Origin: Caballeronia calidae
GTDB taxonomy: Bacteria; Pseudomonadota; Gammaproteobacteria; Burkholderiales; Burkholderiaceae
Reading direction: 5' to 3'
NCBI RefSeq assembly: GCF_900044055.2
Contig: NZ_FCOX02000002.1
Span: forward strand, 302,932-366,931
Length of the DNA: 64,000 nt
Part shown: piece by piece, positions 57,352 through 64,000 of the stretch
Layout of the letters: each line of letters begins with the position of its first letter
How positions within the stretch are numbered: the stretch's first letter is position 1
The notes under the pieces: model-generated
Databases searched by the model: none
Told to the model about the DNA's origin: nothing
What the model saw: only the letters and a program-made list of their open reading frames with translations
Translations under genes and position numbers: made by a program

Positions 57352-58023
57352 ATGTCTGCCGAACCCGAAAAATTCCATGTCGGCATGATCGACTTCTTCT
57401 CGATCATACTGCCAGGCGCCATTCTGGCGTTTCATCTGCGGGTGCCGGCCCAGCAATACATCGCGCCAGCGTTCTATCCTGCACCACAATCCGACGCTGA
57501 AGGCTGGGTGATCTTCCTGGTCGCGTCCTACGTCCTTGGTCACTTCGTTTTCGTGGCGGGCTCCCAGCTGGATCGCTATTACGATCGACTGCGCGAGAAG
57601 TTCGTCCCGCTGGGAACGGATCCTCCGCTGAAGATTGCGGGTGAAATCAGAAAGGCTTGCCTTCCCTACGACCACGCCATCAATACTTTTCAGTGGGCGA
57701 AGTGCCGGCTTGCACTCACTCATCCAAATGCGCTCGCCCATGTGAATCGCTTCGAGGCGGATTCCAAGTTTTTCCGGAGCTTATTCGTTATCTTGATTAT
57801 TTTGTGCGCTTCATTTTTTCATACCGGCGCCATCTTGCCCGCACTCGCATGCCTGGTGCTGGCCGGACTCTCCCTATACCGCTATGGCGAGCAGCGCTTC
57901 AAGAGCACTCGACAGGCCTATTGGTACCTGATTACATTGCATGCCGAACTCGATAAACCTTGTTGTGAACAGCGGCCCAAACCCGACACTAAACGGCGTG
58001 GCCTGTTATGTTGGTGGGAGTAG
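57352..58023 (+). CDS. Hypothetical membrane protein, 223 residues
   Basis: Not recognised. Two hydrophobic pairs of segments (about residues 12-28, 50-70 and 145-180) flank a central soluble region with 'SQLDRYYDRLREKF' and 'YDHAINTFQWAKCRLAL'. The C-terminus is Lys/Arg/Cys-rich. GAGGGG lies seven bases before the ATG. Base composition is less GC-rich than neighbours, especially around 57780-57840, suggesting recent acquisition. Similar small proteins accompany defence or nuclease modules in some genomes, but no partner is visible. Confidence 0.7.
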   Translation: MSAEPEKFHVGMIDFFSIILPGAILAFHLRVPAQQYIAPAFYPAPQSDAEGWVIFLVASYVLGHFVFVAGSQLDRYYDRLREKFVPLGTDPPLKIAGEIRKACLPYDHAINTFQWAKCRLALTHPNALAHVNRFEADSKFFRSLFVILIILCASFFHTGAILPALACLVLAGLSLYRYGEQRFKSTRQAYWYLITLHAELDKPCCEQRPKPDTKRRGLLCWWE

Positions 58024-58065
58024 GTGAGGAAGTTATCTCTTGCCTCGATAGACACTGTGGCGCGC

Positions 58066-58533
58066 TCATTTCTTCGGCGCGGGCGAGTTCGTCGTCCAGA
58101 TATCGCGATACAGCTTCCATTGTCCGTTCGCGCGCTTCCAGATGACGATGTAATCGCCCGCGTCATAGACCTTGCCGCCTTCGCCCGGAACCGACCATTT
58201 GCCTACCTCGTACGCGGAGTCACCGCGCGCCTCGACTTCGACTGAGGTCAGCTTGACCGATTTGAGCCCCGAGTCGATCGCTGCCTGCCAGAAACGCGTG
58301 ATCGCCGCGCGTCCGCTGACGACGTGATCGTTGGCCGGCAGAAGTTTGGCGTTCTCGGCGTACGTGGCCGCGACACCGGGCGCATCCCCGCGCGAGACCG
58401 CCTGCTCGAAGCGCTTGTTGACCGCTTCGATCGCCGAGCGCGCGCCTCCCTGCGCAAATGCGGCAGTGCAGGACATCGCGAGCAGTGAGCACAGTGCGAC
58501 GCTTAAGCGAGCGCGCGGGAAAATCCGCTGCAT
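58066..58533 (-). CDS. Secreted SnoaL/DUF4440-like protein
   Basis: A 155-residue exported protein: Sec signal peptide (about 1-28, ending 'AAFAQ') and an NTF2-like domain with 'IEAVNKRFEQAVSRGDAPGVAATYAENAKLLP' (in parts), 'GRAAITRFWQAAID', 'YEVGKWSV' and 'DYIVIWKRANGQWKLYRDIW', the DUF4440/SgcJ pattern. The role is unknown. The start at 58533 has GGAGGCC upstream; the longer frame would bury the signal. Confidence 0.85.
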   Translation of the reverse strand: MQRIFPRARLSVALCSLLAMSCTAAFAQGGARSAIEAVNKRFEQAVSRGDAPGVAATYAENAKLLPANDHVVSGRAAITRFWQAAIDSGLKSVKLTSVEVEARGDSAYEVGKWSVPGEGGKVYDAGDYIVIWKRANGQWKLYRDIWTTNSPAPKK

Positions 58534-58780
58534 AAGGCCTCCTTGCCGATCGGACAGGCCGGCGACGGGTAAGCACGCCAATGCCGCTTCGCCATGCGGC
58601 TGGCACGATCTCCACAGGGACTACCGATGTAATCTAGGCGAGCCGGCGCACCGATTCAAGCGGCGGTCGCGATGTGTCCACTCTGCGCTGAGCACAATCC
58701 GCCCGTGCAGCACTACGTATTGCTCGCACTGCCCCAGCCTCTATCGATGCCGACCAAGCATGCGCCCGGAGCGTTGGTCA

Positions 58781-58817
58781 GCATCGCGAGCGGAATGCCG
58801 CTCGCGATGCGTTTTTA
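58781..58817 (+). terminator. Strong hairpin with plus-strand T-tract
   Basis: GCATCGCGAGCGG (58781-58793) pairs perfectly with CCGCTCGCGATGC (58798-58810) around AATG, followed by GTTTTTA. It is immediately beyond the SDR gene stop on the opposite strand. The T-tract suits plus-strand transcription, but no plus-strand gene lies upstream. Confidence 0.75.
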
Positions 58818-59840
58818 CGCTTGCCCGTCGATCAAGCCGAGCCTTAGGAAACTCTCCGCGCTCGCGATGATGGCTTCTTCGCTCGAACGCGGCCGCCAGC
58901 CCAGCAGGCGGATGGCCTTGGCGCTCGTCGCGTTCATGTCGATGCCGAGCAAGGGCGCGACCGACTTCATGCCGGGATGCCTGCGAACTTCCTCGTCCGG
59001 CCAGACGCTGGTCGGCACCTTGCCCGCCACCGCGCCGAGCCTGTCGCGCAGCACTCTTGCGACCTCGATCATCGGCAGGCTAGCGCCCGCCGTCGCGAGA
59101 AACCGCTCGCCGTTGGCGGAGGGATCGGTCATGGCCAGCAGGTGCAGATCGGCGACGTCGCGGACATCGACGAAACACGAGTTGATGTTGACGCATCCGG
59201 GCTGCCCATCCAGCAGGCTTTTGATGATCCGCGTCGAATGCGAGAAATCCGCGCCCAGCACCGGGCCGAGGACTGCCACGGGGTTGACCGCCGACAGTTC
59301 GAGCCCGCCGCCCTCGCGCTCGATGAAGTCCCATGCGGCCCGCTCCGACAGCGTCTTCGACTTCTGATACGGCGCGACATCGGCCGTCAGGTCGCTCCAG
59401 TCCGTTTCATCGAAGGGACGCCGGTATTCGGGCGGATGTCCCACGCCGATCGCCCCGAACGCGGACGTCAGCACCACCCGCCTGACACCCGCATCGCGCG
59501 CGGCGCGCAGCACGCGCAGATTGCCTTCGACGGCGGGTCGGACCCAGTCGTCTTCGGTGACCTGATCGCCCGATGGCGTGGGCGATGCGCCGTGCATGAC
59601 GTACACGCAGCCCGACATCGCGTCGCGCCAGTGCGCGTCGTCCGACAGATCGGCCTCGACGAACGAAAGACGCTCGTCCGCCACGTTCCCGCCGACCCGC
59701 AGTTGCGCGCGCACGTCCTGTTCACGCGCAAGCGAGCGAACCGTCGTCCGCACGCGATAGCCGCGCTCGAGCAGAGTCAGAATGCAATGCTGCGCAATGA
59801 AGCCTGTACCCCCGGTCACCAAAACTAATTCGCCGCTCAT
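58815..59840 (-). CDS. NAD(P)-dependent extended SDR, dihydroflavonol-reductase-like aldehyde reductase
   Basis: A 341-residue reductase: 'LVTGGTGFIAQHCILTLLERGY' (nucleotide loop), 'VYVMHGASPTP', 'RRVVLTSAFGAIG' and Tyr-x-x-x-Lys in 'PYQKSKTLSE'. Relatives reduce aldehydes or ketones with NADPH. It is divergent from an AraC regulator (100-bp gap), which probably controls it. The substrate is unknown. Confidence 0.9.
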   Translation of the reverse strand: MSGELVLVTGGTGFIAQHCILTLLERGYRVRTTVRSLAREQDVRAQLRVGGNVADERLSFVEADLSDDAHWRDAMSGCVYVMHGASPTPSGDQVTEDDWVRPAVEGNLRVLRAARDAGVRRVVLTSAFGAIGVGHPPEYRRPFDETDWSDLTADVAPYQKSKTLSERAAWDFIEREGGGLELSAVNPVAVLGPVLGADFSHSTRIIKSLLDGQPGCVNINSCFVDVRDVADLHLLAMTDPSANGERFLATAGASLPMIEVARVLRDRLGAVAGKVPTSVWPDEEVRRHPGMKSVAPLLGIDMNATSAKAIRLLGWRPRSSEEAIIASAESFLRLGLIDGQA

Positions 59841-59940
59841 GAGATCGATCCTTCCGCGTGTTTGAGTGCGGCCAGATTAACGGCTCGCGCCCGTACGCAG
59901 AATGCTTGAAAGTGCGGCTTAGTTGCGCAATAGTACGAAA

Positions 59941-60903
59941 ATGAACGTCGATCCCTTGTCCGACATCCTCAGGCTGACCTGCGCCCAGTCCCTCATGACA
60001 GGCGGCTTTTCCGCAGGCGGCCCGTGGGCGATCCGCTTTCCGGCGCCCACCAGGATCAAGTTCTTTGCCATTGTGCGCGGCCATTGCTGGGTCAGCATCG
60101 AGGGCGAAGCCGAACCCATCCGCTTCGCCGAAGGCGATGTGGGGCTGATGACCATGCCGCGGCCGTTCGTCGTGTCGAGCGAGCCGGGTCTCGTTCCGGT
60201 CGATGCAATGAGCCTTTTTTCGGGTGCAGGAAAGTCGCCCGTGCTGATCGGCGACGGACGGGATTTCGCGTATATCGGCGGACACGTTCTGCTGGATGCC
60301 GCGAGCGGCCCGCTGCTCGCGAACGTCCTTCCGCCGTGGATCAGGATCGATGCGTCGCGTACACAAGCCACCGCGTTCCGGTGGCTGCTCACCGAACTCG
60401 TCGCGGAGCGCGCCGATACACAGCCCGGCGCGCAGCTAGCGACGGCGCATCTGGCGCAACTGCTGTTCATCCAGATTCTGCGCGCGCACATGGAGACCGA
60501 CGCGGTGCTGTCCGCCGGCTGGTTCCGCGCGATGAGCGACCGGCGTCTCGCACCCGCTCTGGCCTCGATGCACGGTGAACCCGCGCGCAACTGGCGCCTC
60601 GAAGAGCTCGCCGACGCCTGCGCGATGTCGCGCACCACCTTCGCGCTGCGCTTCAGGACCACGGCGGGCGTGCCCGCTCTGACCTATCTCGCCGAGTGGC
60701 GCATGCGTCTCGCGGAGCGCGCGTTGCGGGATGGCGTGACACCAGTGGCGGTCATCGCGGAATCAATCGGTTATGCGTCGGAAAGCGCGTTAAGCAACGC
60801 GTTCAAGCGATCAACCGGACGCTCGCCGAGGGAATATCGCAACGCGGTGCGCTCATGCAGTGCGCGCGACGACATACTGGACGCCGAGCATGCATTGGCG
60901 TGA
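59941..60903 (+). CDS. AraC-family transcriptional regulator with cupin sensor
   Basis: A 320-residue regulator. The N-terminal cupin-like domain (about 1-190: 'WAIRFPAPTRIKFFAIVRGHCW', in parts, and 'FAEGDVGLMTMPRPF') belongs to the AraC-binding cupin_6 type. The C-terminal double HTH (about 210-310) shows 'WRLEELADACAMSRTTFALRFR', in parts, 'YLAEWRMRLAERAL' and 'IGYASESALSNAFKRSTGRSPREYR', in parts. The ATG at 59941 is preferred over the TTG at 59923. It is divergent from the SDR gene, its likely target. Confidence 0.9.
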   Translation: MNVDPLSDILRLTCAQSLMTGGFSAGGPWAIRFPAPTRIKFFAIVRGHCWVSIEGEAEPIRFAEGDVGLMTMPRPFVVSSEPGLVPVDAMSLFSGAGKSPVLIGDGRDFAYIGGHVLLDAASGPLLANVLPPWIRIDASRTQATAFRWLLTELVAERADTQPGAQLATAHLAQLLFIQILRAHMETDAVLSAGWFRAMSDRRLAPALASMHGEPARNWRLEELADACAMSRTTFALRFRTTAGVPALTYLAEWRMRLAERALRDGVTPVAVIAESIGYASESALSNAFKRSTGRSPREYRNAVRSCSARDDILDAEHALA

Positions 60904-61389
60904 TCGCGCTCGGTGGAGATGCAAACGCAACTCCATCCCGATCCCGCCAATGATCTGCCACTGATGGCAGTGCTCGACAAACCATTCGACGCTGCCCTAT
61001 CTCTTTCGAACCGCAGACCTGCACGATGCTCATCTCGGCTCACGTCATGCCGGAAGATCGCGCGATACCGGGTGTTCCTGCCACCCTGCGAAAAGCGTTC
61101 AACGCGCGGCAAGCGCTCTATCTCGCACTTCATCAGGTGAAGTTCAAACCCGCAACGTCATTTGCGCCAAGCTGCGGGACAATCACGCGACGTTGAAACG
61201 TTCGTCGGCAACGGACCCTGAGCGGACGTTGTCTTTCTCTGGCTGGTTGCCCTAGAACAGACATCGGCGCAACATTCGACTGAGCGTCTCCCTGGCACCG
61301 ACCCTATGGCAGGGGTGGACACGGCTCTTGGCGACCTGAATGAACTGCGCAGCAGTGATTCAGTGAATCGACATTGACTGGGAAAGCGA
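60904..61389. other. 486-bp gap, no gene recognised
   Basis: Frames on both strands are short, lack ribosome sites and are interrupted. It must contain the promoter of the histidine kinase gene, but no clear hexamers were seen. Confidence 0.4.
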
Positions 61390-62508
61390 ATGGAAAGCAC
61401 CGATGGCTCCCTGCCGGACTTTCAAGCTCTTTTTCAGGCGGGCCCCGATCCGTACCTCGTCGTGGATCGCGACTTTCGCATCGTTGCGGTCGCCGATGCG
61501 TACCTGAAGGCGACGATGACGCGTCGGCAGGACATCCTGGGTCGTCACATGTTCGACGTCTTTCCGGACAACCCGGACGAGATCGACGCGACCGGAGTGA
61601 GCAATCTCAGGGCCTCGTTCGCGCAAGTGCTGCGCAGCGGCGTGGCCCACTTCATGGCCGTGCAGAAGTACGACATCCGCGAGCCGAGCGACACCGGCTC
61701 GGGGAGCATCTTTGCGGAGCATTATTGGCAGCCCGCCAATTTCCCGGTGCTCGACGATCGCGCACGCGTGCGCTACATCATCCATCGCGTCGTCGACGTC
61801 ACCGAGCTCCACCGGCTGAAGAATTCGAGCCGGGACGTCCAGGAACGCCTGGAGCGCGACCTGTACTTGCGCGCACGAGAGATCGAACACGGCAACGAGC
61901 TGCTGCGCGAATCGCTCCTGCAGAAGGAGACGCTGCTGCGCGAGATCCATCATCGCGTGAAGAACAACCTGCAAGTCATCGCCGCGTTGCTCCGATTGCA
62001 GGCCCAGCACGTTACGGACCAGGCCGCGCAGACCGCACTCTCGGAGATGGACGGGCGCATCCGCGCCATTGCCGACATCCACCAGACGCTCTATAGCTCC
62101 TTTGATCTCGCGCGTGTCGACATGTCGGAGTTCGCCACCCAGCTCGCGAAGAACCTCCTGGCCGTGTACGGGGTCGACCGGGAGCGGGTGCGCCTGCAGC
62201 TGGAGATTGCATCGTCGAGCCTGGACATCGGGCTGGCAGTGCCATGCGGGCTGATACTGAACGAGTTGATCAGCAATGCCCTGAAGCACGCCTTTCCGAT
62301 CGGCCGCAGAGGCACCGTCGTTGCAACGCTCGACGAGCATGCGGAGTTGCTGAGCGTGTCCGACGACGGCGTCGGCCTTGGCGGGGGACCGGCGAAGGTC
62401 ACCCTGGGCATGCAACTGGTGCACCTGCTCGCGGAACAGATCGGAGCACAAGTTCGCGTCGAGTCGGAGCGCGGAACGCGGGTCACCGTGACACGCGCCG
62501 CTACGTGA
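61390..62508 (+). CDS. Soluble PAS-HisKA_2 (HWE-like) sensor histidine kinase
   Basis: A 372-residue kinase without transmembrane helices. PAS-like domain about 8-145 ('FQAGPDPYLVVDRDFRIVAVAD', in parts), coiled linker 145-180, HisKA_2 dimerisation domain with the phospho-acceptor at His187 or His188 ('REIHHRVKNNLQVIAALL'), and an ATPase domain with 'LILNELISNALKHAFP' (N box) and 'SDDGVGL' (G1). Such kinases often signal light, redox or general stress in alphaproteobacteria. It converges with, and overlaps by eight bases, the CheB-receiver gene, a likely partner. Confidence 0.9.
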   Translation: MESTDGSLPDFQALFQAGPDPYLVVDRDFRIVAVADAYLKATMTRRQDILGRHMFDVFPDNPDEIDATGVSNLRASFAQVLRSGVAHFMAVQKYDIREPSDTGSGSIFAEHYWQPANFPVLDDRARVRYIIHRVVDVTELHRLKNSSRDVQERLERDLYLRAREIEHGNELLRESLLQKETLLREIHHRVKNNLQVIAALLRLQAQHVTDQAAQTALSEMDGRIRAIADIHQTLYSSFDLARVDMSEFATQLAKNLLAVYGVDRERVRLQLEIASSSLDIGLAVPCGLILNELISNALKHAFPIGRRGTVVATLDEHAELLSVSDDGVGLGGGPAKVTLGMQLVHLLAEQIGAQVRVESERGTRVTVTRAAT

Positions 62509-63526
62509 TCTGTTCCCGGTCGCGCCGTTCGAGCGCCAGTTGCAGCGCGACGTGCACTTCAGCAGCCTCATAGGGCTTCATCACGTATCCGTAGGCGTTG
62601 GTGCGCTTGATGCTCGCGAGCGTTTCGGCATCCGCGTAGGCGGTCAGGTAGACGACGGGAATCTGCAACCGCTCCCAGATCAGCGACGCGGCCTGCGTTC
62701 CGTCCATCGCACCGGAAAGGCGGATGTCCATCAGGATCACGCCGGAAAGGGTTCGCCCGGCCGCTTCGACCGCCGCCTCGCCCGTCAGGACCGACGCGCA
62801 GACGTCGTAGTGCAGCGCGTGAAGATCGTTCTCGAGGCTCTTCGCGACGATGCGCTCATCTTCGACGATCATCACCCGCGCCTGGAAATCGCCGGCCACC
62901 GGAGGCGCGCGGCGCGGGCGGGTGGCGAAGTCCAGCACCAACTCCGCAATGTCGGCCAACCGCGCCGTGTAGTCCACGGGGACTGTCTCGCGGACGCGCG
63001 TTGGCAGCTCCGGTGAGTAGGCCTCGGCCGGGTCCTGGACGACGATGAGGCCGCCTCGACGCCAGATCTCCCACGACCCCGCGACACCGTCCTCCATCGT
63101 GCCAGTGAGCACGACGCCGACGACGCGCCGCCCGTAGGCGACGGCCGCCGATCGAAACAGGGCGTTAATCGAGGGACGGTGGTAGCTTTCGCGCGGGCTC
63201 GGCTGCACGACGACGCGGCCCCGCTCCAGTGTCATGTTCGCGTCGGCCGGCGCGACGTAGACCCGGCCGGTACCGACCAACTCGCCGTCTGCCGCGAAGC
63301 TCACCGGCAAGCGACTGCGTCGCCCGATCAGGCCGTCAAGCTCCCCAGGGGACCCCGCTCCCAGGTGTTGGACGACAAAGAACGCGGCGGGAATCCCCGC
63401 AGGAAAGTGCGAGAAGAACTCCGGCAGCGACGTGACGCCACCCCGAGAGGAACCGACCACGACGATGTCGCGAGCGCGAAGAGGTTTCGAGGCATCGGGG
63501 GTCGGCTCGGCGTCCGCTGAATTCAT
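62501..63526 (-). CDS. CheB-type methylesterase domain fused to C-terminal receiver
   Basis: A 341-residue protein with reversed CheB order. The N-terminal methylesterase-like domain (about 18-200) has the Ser in 'VGSSRGG' (Ser27), the His in 'FVVQHLG' and the Asp in 'TGTMEDGVAG', so the catalytic triad looks intact. The C-terminal receiver (about 215-335) has 'IVEDERIV', the phospho-acceptor Asp in 'VILMDIRLSG' and Lys in 'YVMKPYEAAEV'. No chemoreceptor, CheA or CheR gene is visible. The start overlaps the upstream gene stop (ATGA). The adjacent kinase may phosphorylate its receiver. Confidence 0.9.
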   Translation of the reverse strand: MNSADAEPTPDASKPLRARDIVVVGSSRGGVTSLPEFFSHFPAGIPAAFFVVQHLGAGSPGELDGLIGRRSRLPVSFAADGELVGTGRVYVAPADANMTLERGRVVVQPSPRESYHRPSINALFRSAAVAYGRRVVGVVLTGTMEDGVAGSWEIWRRGGLIVVQDPAEAYSPELPTRVRETVPVDYTARLADIAELVLDFATRPRRAPPVAGDFQARVMIVEDERIVAKSLENDLHALHYDVCASVLTGEAAVEAAGRTLSGVILMDIRLSGAMDGTQAASLIWERLQIPVVYLTAYADAETLASIKRTNAYGYVMKPYEAAEVHVALQLALERRDREQIT

Positions 63527-63861
63527 GAGGTGAGCCCTGTAGGCGCGTCGTGCGGTTCACGTACACGCGACGCCATCATGTCATGGTGTTCATTGCGGGT
63601 CAGGCTAGCCGGACCTCCAGGCGACGTTTTCTCCAAACGTGCCAGGTACGCCCTGAATATTGCAAGCGTTGCCTTCATGGTCTCCGGTAGCTCCCTGGCT
63701 GGACCTATCAAAGCGCCATTCGCGTCCATGCGAGCTATCCCTGCAGACTGCTCGTCGACCAAGCGAGAGCCGCCGCGAGTTCGTGCGATCAGCGCTAAGG
63801 CACCGTAAATTGTCGCACCTCTCGGATCCAATAGGGGATGGAGGACCAAAGTTCTGTCCAA
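63523..63861 (-). CDS. Hypothetical protein upstream of the CheB-receiver gene
   Basis: At most 112 residues from a TTG start; family not recognised. Contains a hydrophobic patch 'GATIYGALALIART' and a helical 'MKATLAIFRAYLARLEKT'. The frame stays open about 25 codons further upstream without ATG or GTG and without a ribosome site, so the true start is uncertain and the 5' part may be damaged. The four-base overlap with the next gene supports translation. Confidence 0.5.
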   Translation of the reverse strand: MDRTLVLHPLLDPRGATIYGALALIARTRGGSRLVDEQSAGIARMDANGALIGPARELPETMKATLAIFRAYLARLEKTSPGGPASLTRNEHHDMMASRVREPHDAPTGLTS

Positions 63862-64000
63862 TCGGGCGTCTGATTGCGGGCATCTGAATGCAGAATCGGC
63901 GATGGTTGCGAACGTCAGCTTTTGGCCCAGACCGTGTCAAAACGCACAGCCACTCGAATTGACAAAGCGCTTTCTCGGCGCAAGTCGCGTCTTTCGTTGC

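Noticed and set aside
60913..61140. 75-codon plus-strand frame after the AraC gene
   Set aside because: No ribosome site, no recognisable pattern, and a competing frame on the other strand; left as non-coding.

Overview
The window is high-GC, gene-dense DNA of a Burkholderia-type betaproteobacterium (Burkholderia, Paraburkholderia or Caballeronia). The assignment rests on a small secreted DUF4148 protein, a complete cepacian-type (bce) exopolysaccharide locus, four LysR regulators each next to a small catabolic gene set, and frequent 1-4 base stop/start overlaps. I saw no rRNA, tRNA, CRISPR array or intact insertion sequence.

Layout. 1-8164: end of a DapA-like gene, a LysR/old-yellow-enzyme pair, and a five-gene minus-strand operon for the gallate 4,5-cleavage pathway (dioxygenase, MFS importer, LigJ hydratase, LigK aldolase, and a cytosolic ModA-like protein where a tautomerase would be expected). 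8161-13861: a sulfonate/taurine-type ABC importer with two permeases, a TauD-like dioxygenase and a nitronate monooxygenase. 13891-26509: mixed metabolism and envelope genes: LysR regulators, methylmalonate-semialdehyde dehydrogenase, an NDH-2-like flavoprotein, class I aldolase, a DacB lipoprotein, an alpha/beta hydrolase, a solitary squalene/phytoene synthase and an RlpA-type lipoprotein.

26669-54735: one contiguous exopolysaccharide locus of the cepacian (bce) type. It supplies UDP-Glc (GalU), UDP-GlcA (BceC), GDP-Man (BceA) and GDP-Rha (BceN/BceM). It also has a priming transferase (BceB), five further glycosyltransferase domains, flippase, polymerase, tyrosine kinase BceF with phosphatase BceD, outer-membrane exporter BceE, a secreted beta-propeller protein and three O-acyltransferases. 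Beside bceA lies a protein joining a transposase-type DUF4096 domain to an unrelated C-terminal domain, the most unusual gene of the locus.

54774-64000: accessory genes: a DUF899 protein, a GST, a receiver-only protein lacking its phospho-aspartate, a membrane protein of unknown function, a secreted SnoaL/DUF4440-like protein, an SDR reductase with a divergent AraC regulator, and at the right edge an HWE/HisKA_2-type histidine kinase convergent with a CheB-receiver fusion in reversed domain order.

All family assignments come from reading motifs; no database search was run.
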